Origin: Pseudomonas sp. St316
GTDB lineage: Bacteria > Pseudomonadota > Gammaproteobacteria > Pseudomonadales > Pseudomonadaceae
Length of the DNA stretch: 64,000 bases
Direction: 5' to 3'
Assembly (NCBI RefSeq): GCF_018325905.1
Contig: NZ_AP021901.1
Location: 3,720,001-3,784,000 of the forward strand
Program-made: the position numbers and the translations under genes
The notes under the pieces: model-generated
Databases searched by the model: none
What the model was told of the DNA's origin: nothing
The model's input: the letters and a program-made list of their open reading frames with translations, nothing else
Shown here: piece by piece, positions 36,658-45,084 of the stretch
How the letters are laid out: each line of letters starts with the position of its first letter
Position numbering within the stretch: position 1 is the first letter of the stretch

Positions 36658-36685
36658 CTCTCCCGCAATTGGGAGCGCTGATGTT

Positions 36686-37456
36686 CTAGTCAAAGCGGCC
36701 AGTAGCAAGACGGCCGACCTCAGGCCGTGCATACAAATACCCCTGCATCAGTTCAATACCCATGCCTAAAAGCATTGAGCTTTCTTCATGGGTCTCGACA
36801 CCTTCAGCGATGACTAAAATCCCCAGGCGCCTGGCGACCAGAATGATGCCTTCCACGATCGCTTGTTTGATGAGGTCTTGATCAATGTTGCGGGTCAGTG
36901 CCATATCGATCTTCAGCACCTGGGGTTGGAACATGGCCAGCAAGTTGAGGCCCGAATAGCCAGAACCAAAATCGTCAATGGCGGTTGTGAAGCCTTGACG
37001 CTCGTACTCCACGAAAATTCCCTTGAGATGATCCGGGTCGTCCACCCTTTCGCCTTCGGTGACTTCGAACATGATCCTGTCTGGCGGGAAGTTTGTCAGG
37101 CGCGCAGCTTCCAAGGTCGCCCGGATACAGGTTTCGGGCCGGTACACGGCCTTGGGTAGAAAATTAATGCTCAGCAAGCAATTGGGGATCTCCAGAATGC
37201 CCAATCTGGCGGATTCTTCGATGGCCTTCACGCGGCATGCCTGATCGAATCGATAACGGTTGCCGTCGTTCACCATCCCCAGAATGTAGCCTGCCGACTC
37301 GCCATTGATGCCCCTCACCAACGCCTCATAGGCAAACGCCGCGCGCGTGCGGACGTTGAAAATCGGCTGAAAGGCCATGGTGAAATCAAACCCCAACGCC
37401 TCATGGTTACGGCACTCGGCGCAACCGAGTGATTTGAATGCAGAGCCTTTCATCAT
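36686..37456 (-). CDS. EAL-domain c-di-GMP phosphodiesterase
   Basis: 256 residues from the tandem ATG at 37456/37453 with GGAAG upstream; the longer frame to 37624 has no support. The N-terminus has a short segment with CAECRNH, then a single EAL domain. YEALVRG is the signature, and the catalytic set looks complete: N in SINFLP, E in FEVTEGE, DD in DDFGSGYSG, K in LKIDMAL and E in AEGVET. It should therefore hydrolyse c-di-GMP to pGpG. There is no membrane anchor or GGDEF domain. The Cys-rich head might bind metal. It is a single gene convergent with the porin gene. Confidence 0.88.
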   Translation of the reverse strand: MMKGSAFKSLGCAECRNHEALGFDFTMAFQPIFNVRTRAAFAYEALVRGINGESAGYILGMVNDGNRYRFDQACRVKAIEESARLGILEIPNCLLSINFLPKAVYRPETCIRATLEAARLTNFPPDRIMFEVTEGERVDDPDHLKGIFVEYERQGFTTAIDDFGSGYSGLNLLAMFQPQVLKIDMALTRNIDQDLIKQAIVEGIILVARRLGILVIAEGVETHEESSMLLGMGIELMQGYLYARPEVGRLATGRFD

Positions 37457-37720
37457 GGTCAGTCTTCCGTGGCGGGAATGACCCGCCTTTGCAGTTGCAC
37501 CGAAGTGTAGCCATATCCCCTGAATCGGCATGAACCCGGGTTTCTGAAGTGTCAGGGAAACCAGAATCGGCAGACACTCCTTGCGTAGGCGCCTTGGAAC
37601 CCTAGCTGTAAAGAAGCTTCGCACTTGTGTGTATGCTGGTAGCGGCCGCCGCCCCGCCTGTATAAGTCCTGGGGTGAATCGCGTAGTGGTCTATCAACGA
37701 TTAGGTACCGGAGAACGCTG

Positions 37721-38155
37721 ATGAATCTTGACTGGATCAACTTCACGCCCTGGTCATCCCTGGCCGGCGGTATGTTGATTGGCTTGGCGGCTAGCCTGTT
37801 CGTGGTCGCTAACGGCCGGATCGCCGGCATCAGTGGGCTGATCGGCAGCCTGCTGCAGCGGGGCAGCGAAGGCCTGGGCGAAAAGGCTCTGTTTCTCCTG
37901 GGCCTGCTGGTCGCGCCGCTGGTATGGGGCGTGTTTGCGACGTTGCCACCGATCGAGTTCCAGAATGGCTGGCTCGGCCTCATTGTCGCGGGCCTGTTGG
38001 TGGGTGTCGGCACGCGTTACGGTTCGGGTTGCACCAGTGGCCATGGCGTGTGCGGTATATCGCGCCTTTCACCGCGCTCGATGGTCGCCACGGCGTGTTT
38101 CATGCTCAGCGGTTTCGCCACGGTGTTTGTCCTGCGTCACGTGATGGGGGTTTGA
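37721..38155 (+). CDS. YeeE/YedE-type sulfur-compound transporter, first half
   Basis: A 144-residue inner-membrane protein with four hydrophobic segments. The signature [21 protein letters not shown] carries the conserved Cys residues of the YeeE/YedE family, which imports thiosulfate or other sulfur species. The gene has GGAGAA before its ATG and is followed two bases later by its partner half at 38158. In many bacteria the two halves are separate proteins that form the channel together. Confidence 0.87.
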   Translation: MNLDWINFTPWSSLAGGMLIGLAASLFVVANGRIAGISGLIGSLLQRGSEGLGEKALFLLGLLVAPLVWGVFATLPPIEFQNGWLGLIVAGLLVGVGTRYGSGCTSGHGVCGISRLSPRSMVATACFMLSGFATVFVLRHVMGV

Positions 38156-38157
38156 AC

Positions 38158-38577
38158 ATGCGCAAACTGACGGCATTCATCGCCGGCCTGCTCTTTGGCT
38201 TGGGGTTGCTCCTGGCAGGCATGGCCAACCCGAAAAAAGTGTTGGGTTTCCTGGACCTGGCCGGCACTTGGGACCCGTCCCTGGCGCTGGTGATGATCGG
38301 GGCGATTGGCACCGCCATTGTCCCCCTGGCCTGGGCGCGCCAACGGACCCAGTCGCTGCTGGGCAGCCCCATGCAGTTGCCGGTCAAGCGAGAACTGGAC
38401 CGACGCCTGATCGGTGGCAGCCTGGTGTTCGGCATTGGCTGGGGCATTGCCGGCATCTGTCCTGGTCCCGCCGTGGCCATCCTGCTAACCGGACACTGGC
38501 AAGCCTTTGTGTTCATGCTGGCCCTGTTGGCGGGCATGTTGTTGTTCTCCGTGCTGGAAAACCGGCGCGGCCATTGA
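38158..38577 (+). CDS. YeeE/YedE-type transporter, second half (DUF6691)
   Basis: A 139-residue inner-membrane protein starting MRKLTAFIAGLLFGLGLLL. The signatures GMANPKKVLGFLDL and GWGIAGICPGPA match the second half of split YeeE/YedE transporters; the Cys of GICPGPA aligns with the conserved transport-path cysteine. It starts two bases after the first-half stop codon, so the pair is one operon. The 3' end is convergent with the kinase gene at 38590. Confidence 0.87.
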   Translation: MRKLTAFIAGLLFGLGLLLAGMANPKKVLGFLDLAGTWDPSLALVMIGAIGTAIVPLAWARQRTQSLLGSPMQLPVKRELDRRLIGGSLVFGIGWGIAGICPGPAVAILLTGHWQAFVFMLALLAGMLLFSVLENRRGH

Positions 38578-38589
38578 TCGGGAGATCGC

Positions 38590-39957
38590 TTAGAAGCGCC
38601 CTATTTCCAAGGTCGCGCACAGCCCACCCTCGGTGCGATTCTCCAAGCGTATGCGCCCTCCCAGATGATCCGCGATGGTGCGTACAATCGTCAGACCCAA
38701 CCCCGCCCCCTGGTCATTGCCGCGGCTGTAGAACCGCTCGAAGAGCCGCTCACGCTCGGCCTCGTCGATACCCGGCCCCTGGTCTTCGACTGACAGCTCG
38801 TAGTGGTCGCCCTTCCTGGCCAGTCGTACCGTGATCGTGCCGTTGGCCGGAGAAAAGTTGGCCGCATTGGTCACCAGGTTATTCAAGGCGATGTCGATGG
38901 CCACCGGGTCGATGCGAACCGGGCCGATGTCATCGCTGACATCCAGCACCGGCTCGAGTCCCTTGCTCAACAACCAGGGCGTCAGTTGAACCAGGCTCGC
39001 ACGAACCGTGGCAGGCAGGTCGATGACCGCCGGCGTCGGAACGCCTGCCTGCGGTTCGAGCCGCGCCATGGTGAGCAGTTGATTGACCAAACGCGTGGTG
39101 CGATCGACGCCAGCGATCAGGTGCTCCAGGGACTCGCGACGGTTTTGCTCGCTCCCCGCCTCTATCAGGTTCTGTGCATGCACCCGCAGCACGGCCAAGG
39201 GCGTACGCATTTCATGGGCGGCGTCGGCAATGAAACGCCGCTCACGGCCCATCACCTCCTGGATCTGCGCCAGGACGCGGTTGAGGGCCGCCTGCATGGG
39301 CTCAAGCTCCGTAGGCAGCGGCATCATTTGCAGGGGTTCGAGTGAGCCGGGATGCCTGGCCCGCAACTTCGCTGCCATATCGATCAGGGGCTTGAGCCCC
39401 CAGCCGATGGCCAGCCAGATCACGGCGGCCAGCACCACGCTGCCGATCAGGTTGGGCACGACAGTGTGACGAACAATGCGGTCGACCAGGTCGGCACGCA
39501 CGTCGTCACGCTCACCCACCCAGATTTTCAAACCGTATTGCGCGTCGTCCAGGACAAACGCCCGCCATTTACGGCTTCTCTGGTCCACAACCTCGCTGAA
39601 ACCGGGCGCGCCCGGCGGTGAGGTGAACGACGGTGCGCTGGAGGTATGAACCAGCACCGAACCTTGTGAGTTCCAGACCTGAAAGGCAATCTTGCTTTCA
39701 TAGGGATGGCCATCGACCCTGGGAACCGCCTGCCCCAGCGCCGAATTGAACGCCTGATACAACTCGGCGTGCTCCTTGTTCGCCATCGGCATGCGCATCA
39801 CACCCTGCAACAGCCGGGCGTTTTGCGCCAACTGGGCATCGTAGACCTCGGCGATTTCGTGGTTGCTGTCATGCAGGTTGAACACGGTGATGATCAACAG
39901 GCCAAGGAACAGCAAGCCGAGGATCAACGTCAGGGTGCGACGCCGGATCGAGCTCAT
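38590..39957 (-). CDS. Membrane sensor histidine kinase at the end of the seven-gene operon
   Basis: A 455-residue inner-membrane kinase of the QseC/TctE type. Transmembrane helices lie near 8-27 and 165-187, with a periplasmic sensor of about 135 residues between. The H-box DAAHEMRTPLAV has its phospho-His at 248, the N-box is NNLVTNAANFS, and the G-box GAGLGLTIV follows. Its ATG overlaps the stop of the response regulator (ATGA at 39954-39957). It is the last gene in a tightly packed minus-strand series of seven that begins at 44884, so it may sense the product of that pathway. Confidence 0.9.
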   Translation of the reverse strand: MSSIRRRTLTLILGLLFLGLLIITVFNLHDSNHEIAEVYDAQLAQNARLLQGVMRMPMANKEHAELYQAFNSALGQAVPRVDGHPYESKIAFQVWNSQGSVLVHTSSAPSFTSPPGAPGFSEVVDQRSRKWRAFVLDDAQYGLKIWVGERDDVRADLVDRIVRHTVVPNLIGSVVLAAVIWLAIGWGLKPLIDMAAKLRARHPGSLEPLQMMPLPTELEPMQAALNRVLAQIQEVMGRERRFIADAAHEMRTPLAVLRVHAQNLIEAGSEQNRRESLEHLIAGVDRTTRLVNQLLTMARLEPQAGVPTPAVIDLPATVRASLVQLTPWLLSKGLEPVLDVSDDIGPVRIDPVAIDIALNNLVTNAANFSPANGTITVRLARKGDHYELSVEDQGPGIDEAERERLFERFYSRGNDQGAGLGLTIVRTIADHLGGRIRLENRTEGGLCATLEIGRF

Positions 39958-40616
39958 CGACGCTCCTCCACCAGGTAACCGACACCGCGAATGGTACGAA
40001 TCAGGTCGGTGGAGAATTTCTTGCGCAGGTGATGGATGTGCACCTCCAGCGTGTTGCTCTCGGCCTCCTCGTTCCAGCCGTAGAGCAACTGCATCAGATG
40101 ATCGCGGGTCATGACGCGCCCCGGCGGCGAGAGCAGTTCATGGAGCAACTGATACTCCTTGGGTGTCAGGGCCACCGGTTGGCCCTGATAACTGACTTGC
40201 TGAGTACCGGGATTCAGGCTGATGCCGGCATGTTCGATCAAGGCTTGGGCGCGGCCGGCGCTGCGGCGCAACAAGGCCCGTAGCCGGGCCTTGAGCTCCG
40301 CCAGATCGAAGGGCTTGACCAGATAATCATCGGCCCCGGCGTCCAACCCGGCGATGCGATCCTCGGTGGCGTCGCGGGCGGTGAGGATCAGCACGGGCAG
40401 GTTGGAGCCACTGTCACGCAAGCGACGCAACACTTGCAGGCCGTCCATGCGTGGCAAGCCAAGGTCAAGCACCGCCAGGTCAAACGTTTCACTGAGCAGC
40501 GAATGCAAGGCGCTGCTGCCATCCTGTACCCAGTCGACGGTATAGCCTTCGCGACTCAGGGCCTGATGGATGCCCTCCCCCAAGGCCACGTCGTCCTCGA
40601 TCAGTAATAAACGCAC
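39954..40616 (-). CDS. OmpR-family response regulator with a GTG start
   Basis: 220 residues. The start is read as GTG at 40616 with AGGAGC eight bases upstream, because the receiver domain begins there (VRLLLIEDD). D51 in LAVLDLGLPRMDG is the phospho-acceptor and K in VKPFDLAELKA completes the site. The C-terminal winged helix contains LTPKEYQLLHELL and SNTLEVHIHHLRKKF. It starts 11 bases after the TPR gene stop and overlaps the kinase gene by four bases. This links the two-component system with the upstream biosynthetic-looking genes. Confidence 0.9.
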   Translation of the reverse strand: MRLLLIEDDVALGEGIHQALSREGYTVDWVQDGSSALHSLLSETFDLAVLDLGLPRMDGLQVLRRLRDSGSNLPVLILTARDATEDRIAGLDAGADDYLVKPFDLAELKARLRALLRRSAGRAQALIEHAGISLNPGTQQVSYQGQPVALTPKEYQLLHELLSPPGRVMTRDHLMQLLYGWNEEAESNTLEVHIHHLRKKFSTDLIRTIRGVGYLVEERR

Positions 40617-40627
40617 AGACGCTCCTG

Positions 40628-41272
40628 TCAGTTCAGTTGCTTGTTCACATCCACCAGTAACGCGTCGATCTCCTTGCGGCGCCCGGCATCGGCCGTTTCC
40701 CGACCCGGTCGCGGCGCTGCCTGCAAGGCTTTTTGCAGCGCTGCCTTGGCTTCGCTGTAGCGCTTCTGACGGTAGAGGTGATCGCCCCAAAAGTACAGGC
40801 TGTCAATGCCGTTCGGGTTGAGTTGCAAAGCCTGCTGGAGCAATTGCTCGGCCTTGTCCGAGTCGCCAAAACCCAGGGGCCAACCCGGCACCCGGTCGTA
40901 GAGCGCGCCGAGGCTGGTGTAGGCCGAGCCTTGCAGGGCCTTGGGGTCCAGGGCCAGGGCTTTTTCCAGGTCGCCCTTGGCATCCTTGACCTTGCCCAGC
41001 GCACCGAGCCCACCCTTGGCGCCGGCCCAACTGCTGTTGACGATGCCAGACCAGATCCAGGCTTCAGCCACCGATTGGCGCGCTTGCTTGAACGCCGACG
41101 CCTGGACGGCGAGCTTTTCGAACGCATCAGCACGTTGGCCTTCGGGCACTTCATATTGAATGTGGGCCCAGCTCTGCTGGATGTCGCTGAGACGTTGCTG
41201 GTCGGCCGCCTCCAACGCCCAGGCGCTCTGGCTCAGGGTGCCGATCAATAGGCAAGCGAGGATTTTTTTCAT
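40628..41272 (-). CDS. Periplasmic TPR protein
   Basis: 214 residues with a Sec signal peptide (MKKILACLLIGTLSQSAWA, cleaved before LEAAD) and at least two TPR-like helical repeats: GDLEKALALDPKALQGSAY and the unit with YFWGDHLYRQKRYSEAKAAL. TPR proteins are scaffolds. The ATG overlaps the stop of the SDR gene (ATGA at 41269-41272). Its place between the enzymes and the two-component genes suggests a periplasmic link, perhaps presenting a signal to the sensor kinase, but that is inference only. Confidence 0.85.
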   Translation of the reverse strand: MKKILACLLIGTLSQSAWALEAADQQRLSDIQQSWAHIQYEVPEGQRADAFEKLAVQASAFKQARQSVAEAWIWSGIVNSSWAGAKGGLGALGKVKDAKGDLEKALALDPKALQGSAYTSLGALYDRVPGWPLGFGDSDKAEQLLQQALQLNPNGIDSLYFWGDHLYRQKRYSEAKAALQKALQAAPRPGRETADAGRRKEIDALLVDVNKQLN

Positions 41273-42078
41273 GGCTTGAGGTGCTCGTTTTCAGGTTTGT
41301 GACTGAGGCGGCGCACCAGCGGCAATTGTTTGCGCAAGCCACGGTCCACCAGGTTGGGCAGCAGGCTGTTGAGGCCGACGAAAAAGCGTTCAGGCCAGCC
41401 CAGGTAAAGTTCGCGACGGTCACCGACAATGGCGTGGATCACCGCCGTCGCCACGGTTTTCGGGTCGTCGACATTGGCCTTGAGCGCCTGGTTGAGCGCG
41501 TCGGCCGCCGGGCTGTTCATCGAGGTACGGGTGGCCCGGGGCGCCACGTAGAGCACCCCGACACGGGTGTCGGCCAACTCCCGGCGCAAGGCTTCGGAAA
41601 AACCACGCAGGGCAAACTTGCTGGCGCAGTAGCTGGCATAGCCCGGGTAGCCGATTGATCCATAGGTCGAACCGACGTTGACCACCATTGCGCTGTCGGC
41701 CTGCTTGAGCAGCGGCAAAAACAGTTTGGTCAGGCAGATCGGCGCACTGATGTTCAACGCCAGCATGGCGTTGATTTCACTGTCGTCGAGTTGTTCAAGC
41801 ATGGCGAAGTGGTTCACGCCAGCGGCATTGACCAGCAGGTTAATGCCCCCCAGGGCCTCGGCGGCGACCAGCACTTTGCGCCGATCGGCGAGGAAGGTCA
41901 GGTCGGCTTCGACCCAGCTCAAGTGCTGCGGATAACGCTCCAGCAACGGCTGCAAGGCTTGGCGATGCCTGGCCACAGCCAGCACCTGCGCACCACTGTC
42001 GCACAGGGCGGCGGCGATGGCCTGGCCGATTCCGCCGCTGGCCCCCGTCAGCACGACACGTGCATCACACAGGCGCAT
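41269..42078 (-). CDS. Short-chain dehydrogenase/reductase
   Basis: 269 residues from the ATG at 42078, chosen because GGGGAG lies seven bases upstream and the nucleotide-binding fold starts there (VVLTGASGGIGQA). NAAGVNHF and the catalytic pattern S (NVGSTYGS), YASYCASKFAL (Tyr and Lys) fit classical SDRs. It should oxidise or reduce a carbonyl or hydroxyl with NAD(P). A C-terminal extension after residue 220 may contact membranes. The start overlaps the upstream oxidase gene by 14 bases and the stop overlaps the TPR gene, so it is part of the seven-gene operon. Confidence 0.88.
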   Translation of the reverse strand: MRLCDARVVLTGASGGIGQAIAAALCDSGAQVLAVARHRQALQPLLERYPQHLSWVEADLTFLADRRKVLVAAEALGGINLLVNAAGVNHFAMLEQLDDSEINAMLALNISAPICLTKLFLPLLKQADSAMVVNVGSTYGSIGYPGYASYCASKFALRGFSEALRRELADTRVGVLYVAPRATRTSMNSPAADALNQALKANVDDPKTVATAVIHAIVGDRRELYLGWPERFFVGLNSLLPNLVDRGLRKQLPLVRRLSHKPENEHLKP

Positions 42079-42739
42079 GTTCATGCTCCCCGTCACGCGG
42101 CAGGCCGCGGAACATGTCGGTGTACAACCGGTACACCACCTTGGAGGCATGGATCACCGCAGCCTGGTCCGCCGGATCCTCCAATCGGTTCATCAAGCCG
42201 CGATAGGTCTGCATATGTTCGATGTCGAGCGACCCATGGGAGCTGAGGTAGCTGAACGCCGTGGGTGGCAACTCCAGGCGCTGGCGGATGCTGTCGGCGG
42301 CATGGGTCGCCAGGGCAATACTAGTGCCCTCCAGCACATTGACCATGCCGAACAGGCCCACTGGGTTGCCCCGGGCGATCAAGTCATAGAGGAAACTGAC
42401 CATCAGTTCGATGGGCAACGATGGCTGGCCGTTGCGTACCGCCTCCTTGTCGCCACCGCACACGGCAATGTCATCCAGCACCCATTGCTCGTGGCCGTAC
42501 TCTTCGTCGATGTATTCGCACACGGCCTTGCGCAGCCATTCCAGGTGCGCAGGCAGGCGCGACCCGCACGCCATCATCAACGGTACGGTATGGCGCACGT
42601 GGTAATACGCCTGGATCAGGAAGCCCCGGTAACTGGCCAGGCTGACCTGGCCGTTGAGGGCGTCACGAATGATCGGCAGATTGAACAGGGTCTGGCGTTC
42701 TTGCTGGGTGGCTTCTTGCAACGTGTCAAAAAAACTCAT
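42065..42739 (-). CDS. Haem-oxygenase-like (TenA/HDO-type) iron-containing oxidase
   Basis: 224 residues, all helical, starting MSFFDTLQEATQQERQ. EYIDEEYGHEQWVLDD supplies a Glu and His, and HGSLDIEHMQTY supplies further His and Asp positions; this spacing matches the haem-oxygenase-like diiron oxidase/oxygenase superfamily, whose members include proteins in azoxy and N-oxide natural-product pathways of Pseudomonas. It could oxidise an amine, acid or thioester intermediate. Its ATG overlaps the stop of the ligase gene (ATGA at 42736-42739). The superfamily call is good; the reaction is unknown. Confidence 0.8.
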   Translation of the reverse strand: MSFFDTLQEATQQERQTLFNLPIIRDALNGQVSLASYRGFLIQAYYHVRHTVPLMMACGSRLPAHLEWLRKAVCEYIDEEYGHEQWVLDDIAVCGGDKEAVRNGQPSLPIELMVSFLYDLIARGNPVGLFGMVNVLEGTSIALATHAADSIRQRLELPPTAFSYLSSHGSLDIEHMQTYRGLMNRLEDPADQAAVIHASKVVYRLYTDMFRGLPRDGEHEHAPV

Positions 42740-44217
42740 GATGGGGATTCCTCGGACAAGACAGATGAAGTGAGCTGCGCGCGGTAATGCTCGACGATGG
42801 CCTCCCGACGTGGCCGGCCATTGGCGGTGAGCATGCCGTTGGCAGCGCTGAAGGGTTGGTCCAGGCGCGTCCACCGATGGACCTGTGCGTAATCGGGCAG
42901 CGTGTCGTTGGCCTTGGCCACGGCCAATTCCAGCGCTTGATCGGTGCACTCGGCCCGAGCGGGCCAGAGCAGCGCATGGTTGTGCGGCATGGCTTCGCCA
43001 TAAACGAAGGCCTGGGCAATATCACCGCCCTGGGTGAGTTCGGCTTCAACCCATTCGGGGTTCACGTTGCGACCGAAGCTGGTTACGAACTGGTGTTTCT
43101 TGCGCCCGCGCAGGTAAAGGAAACCGTCTTCATCGAACTCACCCAGGTCGCCGCTGGGCCACCATTCGCTGGCGTGCGCAGGCTCACCCAGGTAACCGAG
43201 CAGCGTCGAGCCCTTGATCAGGACTTCGCCGTCATCGGCCAAGCGCACCGCCACATGGGGCAGCGGCTGGCCGACACTGCCGGCACGATGGGCCTGTGGC
43301 CGGTTGAGACAGACCACCGAGGCGCACTCCGACAGCCCATAACCTTCAAACACCGGCAGGCCAACCCGCTGGGCCCGTTGCAACAAATCGTGGGACACCC
43401 GTGCCCCACCGACGGCGGCGAATCGCACGATGTGCGGATTGAACATCTTCTGTTCGGCCGCCGTGACCAACATCAATAGCAGTTGTGGAACCAGGATCAA
43501 GCTGTGCGCCCGACGTTCGGCCAGGCAGCCCAGCAGGCGCGTCGGGTCGACCCCACTGGCACCCTGGATGCCGAGGGTGTTCTGGCTGGGCAGGCTTAGC
43601 ATGGCACCGGCATACAACGCCGCGTAGCAACCAAGGTTTTCCAGCAGAATCGCCAGGGGCAGTATCGCCAGGTGATGCCGGGCCTCGACCGGTTGGCTGG
43701 CCTGCTCCAGTTCACGGGCCACCCGCAACAGGCTGTCGGCGCTCAGGCAGACACCTTTGGGTGTGCCGGTGGTACCGGAGGTGAACGTCAGCTTGGCGGT
43801 GCCGGCCGGCAGACGGCTCGGGCCGTCGAAGTGCCGTCGCCAGAACTCGCCACTGTGCTGGTAGCCGGCAGCTTGCAGTTGCGCTTCGAACGCGGGCTCG
43901 GCAATCACTCGCTCGGCCTGGCTCTGCTCCAGGCAGTGCCGACGTTGAGCCTGGCTGAAAAAACCGGGCAGGATGACGCAGGTCAACCCTTCGAACAGCG
44001 CGGCAAGGTCCCAGAGCATCGCTTCGATGCCGTTGTCCAGGGCCAGGGCGACAACGCTGATGTGCTCATCGCGCAGGCGCTGCTGGCGGTACACCACTTC
44101 GGAATAAAGTGTCGCGTAGTCGAGCTGCGAGCCGTCGCCCCACAGCGCCACGGCATGGCCCCTGCGCTCGGCATGACCACGCAGAGCGCCCTTGAAGCGT
44201 TCCATTTCAGGCGACAT
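42736..44217 (-). CDS. Adenylate-forming acid ligase (ANL superfamily)
   Basis: 493 residues from the ATG at 44217 (GAGAAACC upstream). The P-loop-like A3 motif LTFTSGTTGTPKG, the A5 motif FEGYGLSE, the A7 motif WWPSGDLGEFDEDGFLYLRGRKK and a C-terminal NGMLTANGRPRR lysine region identify an ANL enzyme that activates a carboxylic acid as acyl-AMP. There is no carrier-protein domain. The acyl group may be passed to CoA or directly to an acceptor. It overlaps the T_hemolysin-family gene by 11 bases and the oxidase gene by four, inside the seven-gene operon. Confidence 0.9.
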   Translation of the reverse strand: MSPEMERFKGALRGHAERRGHAVALWGDGSQLDYATLYSEVVYRQQRLRDEHISVVALALDNGIEAMLWDLAALFEGLTCVILPGFFSQAQRRHCLEQSQAERVIAEPAFEAQLQAAGYQHSGEFWRRHFDGPSRLPAGTAKLTFTSGTTGTPKGVCLSADSLLRVARELEQASQPVEARHHLAILPLAILLENLGCYAALYAGAMLSLPSQNTLGIQGASGVDPTRLLGCLAERRAHSLILVPQLLLMLVTAAEQKMFNPHIVRFAAVGGARVSHDLLQRAQRVGLPVFEGYGLSECASVVCLNRPQAHRAGSVGQPLPHVAVRLADDGEVLIKGSTLLGYLGEPAHASEWWPSGDLGEFDEDGFLYLRGRKKHQFVTSFGRNVNPEWVEAELTQGGDIAQAFVYGEAMPHNHALLWPARAECTDQALELAVAKANDTLPDYAQVHRWTRLDQPFSAANGMLTANGRPRREAIVEHYRAQLTSSVLSEESPS

Positions 44218-44884
44218 GGCTGGTTTCTCCGAGGTCCGTCGGCAGTCCCAGGCGATTGAACAAGCCGGTATTGCGCAGATGAATGAAACCGGCGCGGATG
44301 TTCCCGACATGAACCCACGGCTGGCTTTCGTAGTAGCGCCCCCAGAGATGACGGTCCTCGCCGAGGCGCTGCGGGTCGGCCGGGCACAGCGTTACAGGCT
44401 TGAGGCCCAGGCGATGGAAGCTGTTGACCAGGCCGATGTTGCCAGTGAACGTAACCCACTCCAGGCCGCCCATGGCCAACAGGTAAGTGATCGCGATGAT
44501 GCTCAGCCGGGCGCTGCCCGTGTCGCTGGCGGCCAGGTTGCCAACCTCGACGATGCCGGTGCGGTCCACTGGACGGTCGGCGGCGGCACTGATCAAGGGC
44601 TCGATGGGGCTGTCCAGGTAACGTTCGAGAAACAGCGGCCCCTGGGCGGCCCGGCGCACACCGGCGACTGCGCAGAGCGTGCCGTGGACATCGTCGAGCC
44701 CGAACAGCTGCGGCATGAAGTGACGAATATCGGCGCCGTGGACCTGGCGAAAACGCTGCTGGATGAACGCCTCGAACTCAGCTCGCCGAGGTTGTCCCGG
44801 CAAAGCCCGGTGCAAGTGGCGAACCGGCGGGCCGGCGTCGCCAAAGGCCAGCGGCAGGTGGATGTTCCAGTCGAAATCGGGCAT
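44207..44884 (-). CDS. Thermostable-haemolysin-family protein, GNAT/LuxI-like pattern
   Basis: 225 residues, cytosolic, no signal peptide. IVEVGNLAASDTGSARLSIIAI, TFTGNIGLVNSFHRLGLKPVTL and the C-terminal YYESQPWVHVGNI match the T_hemolysin family named after a Vibrio protein. By eye the central part follows the layout of GNAT-type acyl transferases and autoinducer synthases: an E/R-rich strand, a helix, a strand with a Thr-Gly turn, then L-x-R-L-G-L. An acyltransferase role is therefore more plausible than pore formation, but is inference. It is the first gene of the operon and is divergent from the amidase gene at 45085. Confidence 0.82.
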   Translation of the reverse strand: MPDFDWNIHLPLAFGDAGPPVRHLHRALPGQPRRAEFEAFIQQRFRQVHGADIRHFMPQLFGLDDVHGTLCAVAGVRRAAQGPLFLERYLDSPIEPLISAAADRPVDRTGIVEVGNLAASDTGSARLSIIAITYLLAMGGLEWVTFTGNIGLVNSFHRLGLKPVTLCPADPQRLGEDRHLWGRYYESQPWVHVGNIRAGFIHLRNTGLFNRLGLPTDLGETSHVA

Positions 44885-45084
44885 GGGTCAACGTTCTCCC
44901 TCGGGCTATGGGGAGAAAGTATCGAGGCCGTTTCTTAACGAAGTCTGAAGGTGGCAAATTTTCGGTTCGTTCCAGAGACCGTCCGTTCAAACCTGAACTG
45001 CCCCTGATCGCTTTTCCGTAGTACAGTGCGCAAGTCCGATAAATATCCACTTTGAGATGACCTGAAGTCTCAGGAGCAACTTCA

